64,000 bases of DNA from contig NZ_CP017057.1 in the NCBI RefSeq assembly GCF_001719165.1, forward strand, positions 1,116,001 through 1,180,000, written 5' to 3'. The notes beneath the pieces were generated by a model that ran no database searches, was not told the origin of the DNA, and was given only the letters and a program-made list of their open reading frames with translations. The translations under genes were made by a program, and so were the position numbers. Source of the DNA: Erythrobacter litoralis (lineage in GTDB: Bacteria > Pseudomonadota > Alphaproteobacteria > Sphingomonadales > Sphingomonadaceae). Positions 38,627 through 48,591 of this stretch are shown here, piece after piece (position 1 is the stretch's first letter; each line of letters starts with the position of its first letter).

Positions 38627-40204
38627 TCAGTCGTCGGCCCGCGCCCAGCCCTTTCGCGCCGGGGTCAGGCTGTCGAGAAAGCCCTGTGCGGTATCGAGAT
38701 AGGCGCGCTGCTTGTCCTCTCCCATCCGGTCCCAGGTCGCATAGATCCGCCCGACGCGGTGATTGCTTTCCAGCCGTTCGCGGTAGCGGTCCATGAAATG
38801 CCAGTAGAGCGGGTTGAACGGGCAGGCATCCTCGCCGGTCTTCTTGCTGACCGAATAGCGGCATTCGCGGCAGTAATCCGACATCTTGTTGATGTAATTG
38901 CCCGACGCCGCATAGGGCTTGGTCGCGAGCCTGCCGCCGTCGGCATAAAGGATCATGCCAGAGACATTGGGCAGTTCGACCCATTGATAGGCGTCGGCAT
39001 AGACGACGAGATACCAGTCCTGCACCGCGCGCGGATCGATCCCTGCAAGCAGGCAGAAATTGCCGAGCACCATCAGCCGCTGGATGTGGTGCGCATGGGC
39101 GTCCTCGCGGGTGGAGCGGATGCAGTCGGCAAGGCAGCGCATGTCGGTCTCGCCGGTCCAGAAGAATTCGGGCAGCGCGCGCTGGGCATTGAGGGCGTTG
39201 TCGCTTTCAAGCCCCGGCATCAGCAGCCAGTAGAAGCCGCGAACATATTCGCGCCAGCCGATGATCTGGCGGATGAAGCCCTCGACCGAATTGAGCGGTG
39301 CGCGGCCGTCCTCATAGGCCTGCTCGGCGCGGCGGCACATCTCGAGCGGATCGAGCAGGCCGCAATTGAGGCTGGTCGAGAGCATCGAGTGATAAAGGTC
39401 GTCCTGCCCGTGCACCATCGCGTCCTGGTAGGGGCCGAATTTCTCGATCCTGTGGGCGAAGAAGGCGTCGGCGGCCTTTTGTGCCTCGTCGGAGGTGACG
39501 GGCCAGCGGAAGGGTTCGATATCGCCGAAATGGTCGCCGAAGGTCTCGTCGACGAGCTCGATCACCTCGCGGGTGATGGCATCGGGTTCGAAATCGGGGG
39601 CTGCGGGCGGGTCCATGCCCTCCTTGGGCGGCTGGCGGTTCTCGCTGTCATAGTTCCAGTCGCCCCCCACGGGCTTGCCGTCCTCGCCCATCAGCAGCCC
39701 GGTCTTTCGCCGCATCTCGCGGTAGAAATGCTCCATCGTGAGGTGCTTGCGCCCCTCGGCCCAGTCGCGGAAATCGGCGATGGGGCACAGGAATCGGTCG
39801 TCGGGAAAGATCTCGACCTCGCAGGCGAACTTGTCCGGCCATTCCTCGATGCCTTGCTGGACCCGCCATTCGCCCGCCTCGGTGACATGGATCGCGCGCG
39901 GATCATGGCGTTCGACCGCGCGGGCGACCTCGCCGGTGAAGCTGCCCGAATTGCCCTCATCTGTGAGCTTCACGTAATCGACCGTCCATCCGGCCTCGCG
40001 CAGCTCCTTCGCGAAATGGCGCATGGCCGAGAAAATGAGGACGATCTTCTGCTTGTGGTGCTTCACATAGGTCGCCTCGTCCCAGACCTCCATTATCAGG
40101 ATGACAGTGTCGTCCTTGGTCCGGCCGCGCAGGCTCGCGAGGGTGCGGGTCAACTGGTCGCCGAGGACGGGAACGAGGATCGGCTGGTCGTGTGGTTCGG
40201 GCAT
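38627..40204 (-). CDS. Iron-sulfur photolyase/cryptochrome-like protein (FeS-BCP type)
   Basis: The 525-residue protein belongs to the deoxyribodipyrimidine photolyase-related group. It has an N-terminal antenna-like domain (ILVPVLGDQLTRTLASL) and a C-terminal FAD-binding helical domain (HSMLSTSLNCGLLDP, EGFIRQIIGWREYVRG, HAHHIQRLMVLGNF). Cysteines in LNCGLL and the cluster DYCRECRYSV...DACPFNPLYWHFM fit the four ligands of a 4Fe-4S cluster. Studied relatives repair (6-4) photoproducts or act as blue-light receptors. ATG 40204 starts the conserved part. Confidence 0.9.
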   Translation of the reverse strand: MPEPHDQPILVPVLGDQLTRTLASLRGRTKDDTVILIMEVWDEATYVKHHKQKIVLIFSAMRHFAKELREAGWTVDYVKLTDEGNSGSFTGEVARAVERHDPRAIHVTEAGEWRVQQGIEEWPDKFACEVEIFPDDRFLCPIADFRDWAEGRKHLTMEHFYREMRRKTGLLMGEDGKPVGGDWNYDSENRQPPKEGMDPPAAPDFEPDAITREVIELVDETFGDHFGDIEPFRWPVTSDEAQKAADAFFAHRIEKFGPYQDAMVHGQDDLYHSMLSTSLNCGLLDPLEMCRRAEQAYEDGRAPLNSVEGFIRQIIGWREYVRGFYWLLMPGLESDNALNAQRALPEFFWTGETDMRCLADCIRSTREDAHAHHIQRLMVLGNFCLLAGIDPRAVQDWYLVVYADAYQWVELPNVSGMILYADGGRLATKPYAASGNYINKMSDYCRECRYSVSKKTGEDACPFNPLYWHFMDRYRERLESNHRVGRIYATWDRMGEDKQRAYLDTAQGFLDSLTPARKGWARADD

Positions 40205-40239
40205 CACGGCGACAATGACCGAACGCGCGATTGGTGCCT

Positions 40240-42408
40240 TCAGACGAAGGAATAGGGGTCGATGTCGATGCCGACCCGCACGCCGGGGGCGAATTCGGCC
40301 CGCCCGATCCAGTCGCGCAGCGCCGCCTGCAGGTTCGCGCTGCGCCATGCATTGACGAGGAAACGGTAGCGATAACGGCCCCTGAGCAGCGCGAGCGGGG
40401 CGGGGGCAGGGCCGAGGATCATGAGGTCCCCCTGATGCGGGCGAACGTCGCCGAGCCGGATCGCGGCCTCGCGCGCTTCCTTCTCGTCTTCCGAAGACAG
40501 GATGATCGCTGCCCAGCGACCGAAGGGCGGGGCGCCCGCATCGCGCCGGGCCTCGGTCTCGGCGGCGTAGAATGCGTCGCGGTCCCCGTCCGCCAGCGCG
40601 GCGATGACCGGCGCGTCCTTGTGGCGGGTCTGGATCAGCACTTCGCCCGGCTTGCTCCCGCGTCCGGCGCGCCCGGCGACCTGGGCTACCTGCTGATAGG
40701 TCCGCTCGGCCGCTCGCAGGTCTCCGCCTTCGAGGCCGAGATCGGCATCGACCACGCCGACCAGCGTGAGGTCGGGAAAATGGAACCCCTTGGTGACGAG
40801 CTGCGTGCCGACGATCACGTCGATCGCCTTCGCCTCCGCCTCGGCGATGAATTGCGCTGCGCGTTCTGGCGAACCGAGCGTGTCGGAGGTCGCGACCGCG
40901 ACGCGCGCTTCGGGGAACAGCTCGGCCACTTCATCGGCGATCCGCTCCACCCCCGGCCCGCAGGCGACGAGGCAATCGCCCTCGCCGCATTCGGGGCAGG
41001 CCTCGGGCACCTGCGTCTCCAGCCCGCAATGGTGACAGGCAAGGCGCGCGGACAGGCGGTGTTCGACCAGCCACGCGCTGCAATGGGGGCATTTGAAACG
41101 GTGCCCGCAATTGCGGCACAGGGTCAGCGGGGCATAGCCGCGGCGGTTGAGGAACAGCAGCGACTGTTCGCCGCGCTCCAGCCGCTGCGCCAACCTGTCG
41201 ACCAGCGGCTGCGCCAGCCAGCGCCCGCGCGGCGGCTTTTCGCGGGTGAGGTCGAGGATGTGGATGTCGGGCAATTGCGCGCCGCCGAACCGGCTCGGCA
41301 ATTCGAGGCGCTCGTAGACGCCGATTTCCGCCATGTGCAGGCTTTCGAGCGCGGGCGTGGCGCTGGCGAGGACCACGGGCAGGCCTTCGAACCGGGCGCG
41401 CATCACCGACACGTCGCGGGCGTTGTAGCGCACGCCGTCATCCTGCTTGAAACTGATCTCGTGCGCCTCGTCGACGACGATCAGGCCGAGATCGGCATAG
41501 GGCAGGAACAGAGCCGAACGTGCGCCGACGACGACCTGAGCGGACCCTTGCGCAATCGCGCGCCATGCCCGGCGGCGCTCTGTCGATTTCAATGACGAAT
41601 GCCACAGCACCGGGGCCGCGCCGAAACGGTCCTCGAACCGGGCGAGGAAATTTTCGGTGAGCGCGATTTCGGGCAGGAGGACGAGCACCTGCCGGCCCAT
41701 GCGCAGAGCCTCGGCGACGGGTTCGAAATAGGTTTCGGTCTTGCCCGAACCCGTGACCCCGTCGAGCAGGAAGGGAGCGAATGCCTGCGCGCGCACCGCT
41801 TCGACCAGCCGCCCGGCGACTTCGCTCTGGTCGGGGGAGAGGCTGGGCACGTCATGGTCGGGATCGGCGAGGGGGTAGGGGCGGTCGATCGCGACTTCGA
41901 CCGGTTCGATCAGCCCGGCGCCCACCATGCCGCGCAGCACGCCTTCGGAGACTTCGGCGGCGCTCGCGAGTTCGCGGATCGTGCCCTGTTCTCCTGCCAG
42001 CCTGTCGAGCGCCTGCCTGCGCTGGGCGGTAAGCCTTCCCGCCGGTTCGCCACCTGCCAGCCGGTATTCGGTCGTCGTCGTCGGCCCGCCCAGCGCCCCG
42101 CCGCTCGAAAGCACCATGCGCGCGACGCTCGCCATGGCGGCGCAGTAATAATCGGCGGTCCATTCGACAAGGCGGCGCAGCGGCTCGGCGAGCGGCGGGA
42201 CCGGCACGAGGCCGAGCAGCGGGCGCAATTTCTCCGCCGGGACTTCCGTTCCCGGAAGACGGCCTTCGTCCCACACGATCCCCGTCACCCTTCGCGGCCC
42301 CAATGGCGCGATCACCACGCTGCCCGGCACCGCGTCCACGCCTTCGGGCACGGTATAGTCGAGCGGGCCGAGCGCTGCGTTGAGGACGAGGATACGGACG
42401 CGGTTCAT
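40240..42408 (-). CDS. priA: Primosomal protein N' (replication restart helicase PriA)
   Basis: PriA reloads the replisome at stalled forks. The 722-residue protein has the N-terminal 3'-DNA-binding domain (RVRILVLNAALGPLDYTVPEG), the helicase core with Walker A GVTGSGKTETYF, VVDEAHE and GRAGRGSKPG, and a zinc-binding insert with paired cysteines (LCRNCGHRFKCPHC, LACHHCG, CPECGEG). Length and order are normal. It is separated by 36 bp from the photolyase gene and divergent from the DUF4197 gene. Confidence 0.97.
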   Translation of the reverse strand: MNRVRILVLNAALGPLDYTVPEGVDAVPGSVVIAPLGPRRVTGIVWDEGRLPGTEVPAEKLRPLLGLVPVPPLAEPLRRLVEWTADYYCAAMASVARMVLSSGGALGGPTTTTEYRLAGGEPAGRLTAQRRQALDRLAGEQGTIRELASAAEVSEGVLRGMVGAGLIEPVEVAIDRPYPLADPDHDVPSLSPDQSEVAGRLVEAVRAQAFAPFLLDGVTGSGKTETYFEPVAEALRMGRQVLVLLPEIALTENFLARFEDRFGAAPVLWHSSLKSTERRRAWRAIAQGSAQVVVGARSALFLPYADLGLIVVDEAHEISFKQDDGVRYNARDVSVMRARFEGLPVVLASATPALESLHMAEIGVYERLELPSRFGGAQLPDIHILDLTREKPPRGRWLAQPLVDRLAQRLERGEQSLLFLNRRGYAPLTLCRNCGHRFKCPHCSAWLVEHRLSARLACHHCGLETQVPEACPECGEGDCLVACGPGVERIADEVAELFPEARVAVATSDTLGSPERAAQFIAEAEAKAIDVIVGTQLVTKGFHFPDLTLVGVVDADLGLEGGDLRAAERTYQQVAQVAGRAGRGSKPGEVLIQTRHKDAPVIAALADGDRDAFYAAETEARRDAGAPPFGRWAAIILSSEDEKEAREAAIRLGDVRPHQGDLMILGPAPAPLALLRGRYRYRFLVNAWRSANLQAALRDWIGRAEFAPGVRVGIDIDPYSFV

Positions 42409-42467
42409 CTGGAGCCAAGCATAGACGCGCTCGTTCTCATTCGGAACAATGCGAAAGGAACTTGTCC

Positions 42468-43163
42468 ATGGTCTCTGCCCCCTCGACCAACCTGTCGCGC
42501 CGCAGCGCCCTTCGCGCAGGCGGCGTCGCCGCGCTCGCGCTGGTGCTGCCGGCCTGCGCCACCTATCCCGGCTACAGCCTGACCGAGGCAGTCCGCAGGC
42601 TGCTCCTTCAGGCGAGCGAGAACGCCTTCTATCGCCTGACCGAGCCGGGCGGATACTGGGACGAACGGATCGCGAGCGCCGGGCTCGGCGATACGCTTGG
42701 CGTGCGCGGCGACGTGCTGACCCGCATCCTCACCTCGACCCTGTTCAAGCGGCGGCTCGAGGATGCCTTTGCCGACCTCGCCATCGAAGCCTCTTTCCGC
42801 GCCGCGCCGATCGTGACCGATGCGGTGCGGGTGATCGGGATCGCCAATGCGGTCGATCTCGTGCGCGGCGGGCCGCGCGCCGCAACGCAGGCGCTGCGCG
42901 GTGAACTCGGCGGCAGGCTGATCGAGGAAATGGTCCCCGAACTGGGCGAGGCGATCCGCGTCGCTTCCGATCCGCTCGTCGCCGAATTGCTGAACGCCGC
43001 GACCGGGACGGACATCGGCGGCGTGGCGCAGCGGCTGGCAGGCGAGGTCGACGCGGCGATCTGGGCCGAGATCGGCAACGAGGAAGCCGCGATTCGCGCC
43101 GATCCGGGTGCGACGGGCGAGCCGGTCCTGATCGGAGTGTTCGGCGCGGGCGGCCGCGTGTGA
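42468..43163 (+). CDS. DUF4197 lipoprotein-like protein with twin-arginine signal
   Basis: The 231-residue product begins with SRRSALRAGG followed by a hydrophobic stretch ending LPAC (Cys30), so it could be a Tat-exported lipoprotein. The rest matches the helical DUF4197 pattern (YWDERIASAGLG, LTRILTSTLFKRRLEDAFADLA). Function is unknown. I chose ATG 42468, with AAAGGAAC 9 bases upstream; the TTG six bases earlier is less likely. It converges with the DUF2490 pseudogene with only 4 bp between the stops. Confidence 0.8.
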   Translation: MVSAPSTNLSRRSALRAGGVAALALVLPACATYPGYSLTEAVRRLLLQASENAFYRLTEPGGYWDERIASAGLGDTLGVRGDVLTRILTSTLFKRRLEDAFADLAIEASFRAAPIVTDAVRVIGIANAVDLVRGGPRAATQALRGELGGRLIEEMVPELGEAIRVASDPLVAELLNAATGTDIGGVAQRLAGEVDAAIWAEIGNEEAAIRADPGATGEPVLIGVFGAGGRV

Positions 43164-43167
43164 CGGG

Positions 43168-43824
43168 CTAGAACACGAAATCCACCGTCACCTGCGGGAC
43201 ATGGGCGAGCCGGTCGGGAAAGCCCCGGCGCGGCTCGAGGATCGCGATATAGGCGGCGCCCAGGAACATGCGTTCGCCGACCTGCGTCACCAGCGCCGCG
43301 CGTCCGGCCCATTCGGTGCGGAAAAGCATCGGATCGTCACACCGCTTCTGCAGCAGCCGCAGCCATTCGCCCGAGACGACCGCCTGCGTGCGCGGCGCAA
43401 CGCCCTGCGCCAGCTGGACCTGCTGGCGAAAGCGGATCTCGACCCGGTCGGCGCCGTCGAACACGCGCTGTTCGAGCCGGGTTCGGGTGAGCAGGGGCTC
43501 GCGAATGACGATCAGTTGCTGGTGCGGGCGAAACTCGGTGAAGCCGCCGTCGCCTTCCCAGACGCCGGCACCCCCACCGAGAAAGACGCCGTCGGCGATC
43601 TTGCGCTCAAGGGTGATGCGCGCCTGGCGTTCGTCCCCGCCGCGCACCGCGTCATCGCGCAGGCGAAGGCTCGCATCGAGCGTCACGAAGGTCCTGGTGT
43701 CGAGCGTGCCGCGCGCGCTGGTGCTGGGTCAGAGCTGTGTGTCTTCCTCTTGCGCCGAGGCGGCAACGGGCCAGAGCGCGGCGGCGAGCAGCGCGGGCAG
43801 CCACGCGAGAATCGTTCTTATCAT
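43168..43824 (-). pseudogene. DUF2490 gene broken by TGA at codon 32
   Basis: From ATG 43824 the frame encodes a signal peptide (IRTILAWLPALLAAALW, ending ASAQ), then EEDTQL and a TGA at 43729-43731. The frame then continues without interruption for 186 codons to the normal DUF2490 end (LAHVPQVTVDFVF). The paralogue just upstream has Trp at this exact position (NTQLW), and the spacing to the next conserved block is identical, so a single TGG-to-TGA change explains it. The downstream frame is intact, so the event is recent or the codon is read through. A sequencing error is possible. Confidence 0.8.
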
Positions 43825-43992
43825 TGTCGTTTTCCCTTCCCTTGGCCCAACTCGCCCGCAGCCCTCGCGCCCGATGACGCGAAAAGCGGCAGGTAGAAGC
43901 CCGGCGCCTTCCCCTATGCCGCCGGGGGGCGAACGGGCCGTCAGCGCGGACCTGTGGGCTGTGCCGGAAAACGCGGCGCGCGCGTTAACGCG

Positions 43993-44652
43993 TCAGAAGC
44001 GCCAGTCGAGCGAGACCTGCGGGACATGGGCATAGCGATCGCGTGCCGCCCCGCGCTGGTCGTATATCGCGAGATAGGCGATCCCTGCGGTGAGGCCGTT
44101 GCCGAGGTCCGCGGTCACTGCCGCCCGGCTGCGGAACTGGTCGCGATATTGGGGGCCGAGCCGGTCGCGCGTCTGGACGAGGTGGAGCCATTCGCCGTCG
44201 AGGCTCGCGCTCACGCTGCCCGAAAGTTCGAGAGTGTATTGCATCCTCTGGCGAAAGCGCAGCTCGACCCGGTCGGCGCCGTCGAAGATGCGTTCCTCCA
44301 GCCGCGTGCGGGCGGCGAACGCGCCGCGCGTTATCGTCAGCTGCTGGAAGATCCGCACCTCGGTTTCGCCGGTCTCGGTGTCCCACACCCCTGCGCCGCC
44401 CCCTGCAAGGACATTGTCGGCGACTTCCTGTTCGAGCGTGAGGCGGATGGTCTTTTCGTCCCCGCCGCGTGCATCCTCGCGCAGGCGCAGCGAACCGTCG
44501 AGCGTGGCATGCGTATCCTCGCCGAGATCGGTCCGCACCGCGCCGATCAGCCAGAGCTGCGTGTTCTCGTCCGCGGCCCGCGCGATCGACGGTTGCCAAG
44601 CGGCAGCGCAGCAGGCAATCAGCGCGGCGACACGTATACGGGCCCGTTCCAT
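43993..44652 (-). CDS. DUF2490 exported beta-rich protein
   Basis: The 219-residue product has a signal peptide (about residues 1-26, ending IARA). A DUF2490 beta-barrel-like domain with alternating short strands follows ([49 protein letters not shown]), ending [12 protein letters not shown]. The C-terminal aromatic residue fits a small outer-membrane barrel. It is the intact paralogue of the broken gene 168 bp downstream. ATG 44652 is preferred; ATG 44667 adds five residues. Confidence 0.82.
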   Translation of the reverse strand: MERARIRVAALIACCAAAWQPSIARAADENTQLWLIGAVRTDLGEDTHATLDGSLRLREDARGGDEKTIRLTLEQEVADNVLAGGGAGVWDTETGETEVRIFQQLTITRGAFAARTRLEERIFDGADRVELRFRQRMQYTLELSGSVSASLDGEWLHLVQTRDRLGPQYRDQFRSRAAVTADLGNGLTAGIAYLAIYDQRGAARDRYAHVPQVSLDWRF

Positions 44653-44749
44653 AGGCAGGTGTTTCATGGGCGGGGCGCTTAGGCTCCGCCGGGTCGCAAG
44701 ACCACCATCATTTGTTTGTTGCGGGCGGACAATCGAAAAGGACAAACCC

Positions 44750-45403
44750 ATGAAATTCTTCGTCGATACCGCCGAGATCGATGCCATCCGCGAGCTTGCC
44801 GCGACCGGGCTGCTCGACGGGGTGACGACCAACCCCTCGCTGATCGCGAAATCGGGGCGCGACTTCATGGAAGTGACGAAGGAGATCTGCGATCTTGTCG
44901 ACGGGCCGGTCTCGGCCGAGGTCGTCGCGCTCGATCACGAGACGATGATGAAGGAGGCCGAAAAGCTCCGCCGCATCGCCGACAATGTCTGCATCAAGGT
45001 GCCGCTGACGGTCGACGGGCTCAAGACCTGCAAGGCGCTTACGGGCGATGGAACGATGGTCAACGTCACGCTGTGCTTTTCCGCCAACCAGGCGCTGCTC
45101 GCAGCGAAGGCGGGGGCGACATTCATCTCGCCCTTCGTCGGCCGCCACGATGACAACGGCACGGACGGGATGGACCTGATCCGCGACATCCGCCTCATCT
45201 ACGACAATTACGCCTTCGATACCGAAATCCTCGTCGCGAGCGTGCGGCACGTCACCCACGTCTTCGAAAGCGCGCGGATCGGCGCTGACGTGATGACCGC
45301 GCCGCCCAAGGTGATCTTCGCGCTGTTCGACCATGTCCTCACGCAAAAGGGGATTGAGGGTTTCCTCAAGGATTGGGAAAAGACCGGCCAATCGATCCTG
45401 TAA
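44750..45403 (+). CDS. Transaldolase / fructose-6-phosphate aldolase family
   Basis: The 217-residue protein is a small TalC/Fsa-type enzyme. It shows [20 protein letters not shown] (start), the motif [13 protein letters not shown], the Schiff-base lysine in NVCIKVPLT, and [26 protein letters not shown] (shown in part). It interconverts sugar phosphates in the pentose phosphate pathway; whether it is true transaldolase or fructose-6-phosphate aldolase cannot be decided from sequence. AAAGGACAA precedes ATG 44750. It lies 32 bp before cobT. Confidence 0.93.
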   Translation: MKFFVDTAEIDAIRELAATGLLDGVTTNPSLIAKSGRDFMEVTKEICDLVDGPVSAEVVALDHETMMKEAEKLRRIADNVCIKVPLTVDGLKTCKALTGDGTMVNVTLCFSANQALLAAKAGATFISPFVGRHDDNGTDGMDLIRDIRLIYDNYAFDTEILVASVRHVTHVFESARIGADVMTAPPKVIFALFDHVLTQKGIEGFLKDWEKTGQSIL

Positions 45404-45435
45404 TGCCGATCCTGTAATCCCTATCTGGCGCGTTC

Positions 45436-47286
45436 ATGTCCGAAGAATCTCCCCTCGATCGTTTCAAGCAGGTGCTGACCGGCGCCTCGCGCGCCATCGC
45501 AAAGGACCCCGAAGTCGAAGTCGCCTGGAGCGCCGACGTGCCGGGCCAGAGCGGCAACCGCTTCCGCGTGCCCCTGCCGGGGCGCGACCTGCCGCCCGAC
45601 CAGGTTACCGAGGCGAGGGGGTTTGCCGACAGTTTCGCGCTCAAGCTGCGACATCACGATGCCGGGCTGCACGCGACCGGCGCTCCGCCCGAACCGGTCG
45701 CGCGCGCCTGTTACGACGCGATCGAGCAGGTCCGTTGGGAGGCGCTGGGCGCGAACCGTTTCGACGGGATCCGGCGCAATCTCGACGCCGCGACCGAGAT
45801 GCGCACCGCGTCGGACCAGATCGTGCGCGCCCAGAATTCCTCCGAGGTCCCGATCCAGACCGCGCTCTCGCTGATGCTGCGCGAACAATTGACCGGCGAG
45901 GCGATCCCCGAAAAGGCGCGCTCCGGCGTCGATCTCGTGCGCGATTTCGTCGAGGAGAAGGTGGGCAATGATTTCGCCGCCTTGTCCGACAGCCTCTCCG
46001 ACCAGGAAGCCTTCCAGAAGCTCGCGCTCGACATGCTGCGCGATCTCGACCTCACCCGCCCGACCGACCAGCCGGAGAACAACGAGGACGAGGACGGCGA
46101 GGACGACGAGGGCGAGGAGCAGGACCAGGAAGGCGAGGACGAGCAGGACGGCTCGAACGAGCCGCAGTCGACCGAAATGGCCGGCGACATGGCGGAGGGC
46201 GAAGGCGAGGGCGAGGCCGAGAGCGAGCTTTCGGCCGAGGACGAAATGCAGGACGGCGAACCGGGCGAGGAGGGCGATGCCTCGAACGCCCCGGTAAAGC
46301 CCAACCGCCCGCAGGCCGACATTCCGGAAGGTCTCGACTACAAGGCCTTTACCGAGAAATTCGACGAGATCACCGAGGCGGCCGAATTGTGCGACGCCGA
46401 GGAACTGGACCGGCTGCGCGCCTATCTCGACAGCCAGCTGACGGGGCTTCAGGGCGTGGTGACGCGGCTCGCCAACCGGCTGCAGCGGCGGCTGATGGCC
46501 CAGCAGAACCGCAGTTGGGATTTCGACCAGGAGGAAGGCGTGCTGGACGCAGCCCGCCTGTCGCGCGTGATCGTCTCGCCCGGCACGGCATTGAGCTACA
46601 AGGTCGAGCGCGACATCGAGTTCAAGGATACGGTGGTCACGCTGCTGATCGACAATTCGGGCTCGATGCGCGGCCGGCCCATTTCTATCGCCGCGATCAG
46701 CGCCGATATCCTCGCGCGCACGCTAGAGCGCTGCGGGGTCAAGACCGAGATCCTCGGCTTCACCACCCGCGCATGGAAGGGCGGGCAGAGCCGCGAGGCA
46801 TGGCTCGCCGACGGAAAGCCGCAGAACCCCGGGCGCCTCAACGATCTTCGCCACATCATCTACAAGCAGGCCGATGAGCCGTGGCGACGCGCACGCCGCA
46901 ATCTCGGGCTGATGATGCGCGAGGGGCTGCTGAAGGAAAACATCGACGGCGAGGCGCTGTTATGGGCGCATTCGCGCCTGATGGGCCGGCCCGAGGAACG
47001 GCGCATCCTGATGGTGATTTCGGACGGCGCGCCGGTCGACGATTCGACGCTCTCGGTGAATTCGGCGGGATATCTCGAGGCGCATCTGCGCGGCGTGATC
47101 GACTGGATCGAGAAGGTCTCGCCCGTCCAGCTGGTCGCCATCGGCATCGGGCACGATGTGACCCGCTACTATCGCCGTGCAGTGACGATCATGGATGTGG
47201 AACAGCTCGGCGGCACGATCATGGAACAGCTCGCCGAACTATTCGAGGACGAGAAGGGGCCGAAGCGGGGGGCGCGGCGGCGGTGA
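45436..47286 (+). CDS. cobT: CobT-type cobaltochelatase subunit (von Willebrand A domain)
   Basis: CobT with CobS forms the AAA+ motor of aerobic cobaltochelatase, which inserts cobalt in B12 synthesis. The 616-residue protein has an N-terminal helical domain and then a very acidic linker of about 80 residues (residues 200-285, mostly Glu and Asp). The C-terminal VWA domain carries the MIDAS motif DNSGSMRG and [13 protein letters not shown]. This is the normal CobT layout. CobS and CobN are not in the window, so a different AAA+ partner is possible. Its stop overlaps the next start (GTGA). Confidence 0.9.
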   Translation: MSEESPLDRFKQVLTGASRAIAKDPEVEVAWSADVPGQSGNRFRVPLPGRDLPPDQVTEARGFADSFALKLRHHDAGLHATGAPPEPVARACYDAIEQVRWEALGANRFDGIRRNLDAATEMRTASDQIVRAQNSSEVPIQTALSLMLREQLTGEAIPEKARSGVDLVRDFVEEKVGNDFAALSDSLSDQEAFQKLALDMLRDLDLTRPTDQPENNEDEDGEDDEGEEQDQEGEDEQDGSNEPQSTEMAGDMAEGEGEGEAESELSAEDEMQDGEPGEEGDASNAPVKPNRPQADIPEGLDYKAFTEKFDEITEAAELCDAEELDRLRAYLDSQLTGLQGVVTRLANRLQRRLMAQQNRSWDFDQEEGVLDAARLSRVIVSPGTALSYKVERDIEFKDTVVTLLIDNSGSMRGRPISIAAISADILARTLERCGVKTEILGFTTRAWKGGQSREAWLADGKPQNPGRLNDLRHIIYKQADEPWRRARRNLGLMMREGLLKENIDGEALLWAHSRLMGRPEERRILMVISDGAPVDDSTLSVNSAGYLEAHLRGVIDWIEKVSPVQLVAIGIGHDVTRYYRRAVTIMDVEQLGGTIMEQLAELFEDEKGPKRGARRR

Positions 47287-47567
47287 GCGATGTCGACGGG
47301 TTGATGCTGGGGCTGGGCCTGATGGTGGCCGGAACCTCGCTGGGCGCGATCCTTCGACCGGACCTGCTCGTGAAGGAATCGCGCAGCAATCGCGATGCCC
47401 GCCTGCGTGAACTCGACGCGGGCGCGCCGGAGGCCTTTTTCGAGGAGCGTCGCGAACTCGAAGCATACCCACCGCGCTTCGACCTTTCTCACCGCACGCT
47501 TCGCATTCTCGGAGCGGCCGGGCTGGCGCTCGGAATTGCTGCGATGTTCGCGGGGTTTGCACGATGA
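47283..47567 (+). CDS. Small two-helix membrane protein
   Basis: The 94-residue product has two hydrophobic segments ([21 protein letters not shown] near the N-terminus and [18 protein letters not shown] at the end). Between them is a charged middle ([17 protein letters not shown]). It starts at GTG 47283 in the cobT stop and ends in the next ATG, so it is translationally coupled on both sides. I do not recognise it. Confidence 0.7.
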   Translation: MSDVDGLMLGLGLMVAGTSLGAILRPDLLVKESRSNRDARLRELDAGAPEAFFEERRELEAYPPRFDLSHRTLRILGAAGLALGIAAMFAGFAR

Positions 47568-47914
47568 AGCCCAGCCTCCTGTCGATCCTCGCGCTTGCGC
47601 TCGGCGTCGTGCTGTGGACGCTCGCGGGGTTCGTCGACGGTGTCCGCGAGCCGTGGGACGGGCGCAGTTTCTGGATTTTTTACGTGACCGCACTCGCGCT
47701 GTCCGCGATGCTCGGGGTCTTTGCCGAGCGGCTCGCTTGGCTTGCGGGCGCCGCGGTCATATTCGCCATGCTGCCGGTCATGCTCGTCGCAACAGGCGTC
47801 GGTCCGCTGATCGTGCTCGGCGTCATCCTTCTTGCCTTCTTGGCGCTTCCGGCGATGGCGGCCGCACAGGTCGGCTCCGCGCTCGCCCACAGGAAAACTG
47901 GGAAACCTTCATGA
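47564..47914 (+). CDS. Small polytopic membrane protein
   Basis: The 116-residue product has about four predicted membrane helices (LLSILALALGVVLWTLAGF, FWIFYVTALALSAMLGVF, AGAAVIFAMLPVMLVATG and GPLIVLGVILLAFLALPA). No known motif is seen. It overlaps both neighbours by ATGA, forming a run of four genes (cobT, two small membrane proteins, nitroreductase) with overlapping stops and starts. Confidence 0.7.
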   Translation: MKPSLLSILALALGVVLWTLAGFVDGVREPWDGRSFWIFYVTALALSAMLGVFAERLAWLAGAAVIFAMLPVMLVATGVGPLIVLGVILLAFLALPAMAAAQVGSALAHRKTGKPS

Positions 47915-48591
47915 ACGTTACCGAAGCCGTCACCACCCGCCGCTCGATCCGGGCGTTTCTCGACAAGCCGGTCGAGTTCGAGAAAATCCGCCGCGTCATG
48001 GACACCGCGCGCTGGGCCGCTTCGGGGTGCAATTACCAGCCATGGGAGGCGACGATCCTCACCGGGCAGCCGCTCAAGGACCTGCAGGCGAAAATCACCA
48101 CCACCCCGCCGCAGGAGGCCGAGTACGACTGGACCGCGCCCGGCAATGTCGATTGCTACAAGGAGCGGCTCAATGGCGTCTCGAAGGGCATGTTCGGCGC
48201 GATGGGCATTGCGCGCGAGGACAAGGAAGGGCGCATGAAGGCGATGGCGAGGAACGCCACCAGCTTCGACGCGCCCGCCCTCTTGCTGTGCTATTTCCCG
48301 CGTTTCATGAAGGAGGCGCAGTGGTCGGACACCGGCATGTGGCTCCAGACCGTCGCTCTGCTGCTGCGCGAGGAGGGGCTCGATTCCTGCTACCAGGAAT
48401 TCATGGCGCTTTATGCCAACGTGATCCGTGATTTCCTCGGGCTCGACCATGACAAGACGATGTTCTTCTGCGGCATGGCGATCGGCTATCGCGATCCGCA
48501 TGCGCCGCTCAACAATTTCGAGCGCGAGCGCGTGCCGCTTGAAGAACAGGTGCGTTTCATGGGGTGGGAAGAGGCGAAGGAGACCGCCTAG
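47911..48591 (+). CDS. Nitroreductase family flavoprotein
   Basis: The 226-residue protein has the FMN-binding start TEAVTTRRSIRAFLDKPVE, ARWAASGCNYQPWEA and the C-terminal GMAIGYRDPHAPLNNFERER (shown in part). These are typical of NAD(P)H-dependent nitroreductases such as those of the BluB/NfnB type. The substrate is unknown. ATG 47911 lies in the stop of the preceding membrane protein. Its stop overlaps the stop of the opposite gene in a CTAG. Confidence 0.9.
   Translation: MNVTEAVTTRRSIRAFLDKPVEFEKIRRVMDTARWAASGCNYQPWEATILTGQPLKDLQAKITTTPPQEAEYDWTAPGNVDCYKERLNGVSKGMFGAMGIAREDKEGRMKAMARNATSFDAPALLLCYFPRFMKEAQWSDTGMWLQTVALLLREEGLDSCYQEFMALYANVIRDFLGLDHDKTMFFCGMAIGYRDPHAPLNNFERERVPLEEQVRFMGWEEAKETA

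Noticed and set aside
43729-43731. TGA as selenocysteine
   Set aside because: The paralogue has Trp, not Cys, at this position, and I see no selenocysteine insertion hairpin after the codon.
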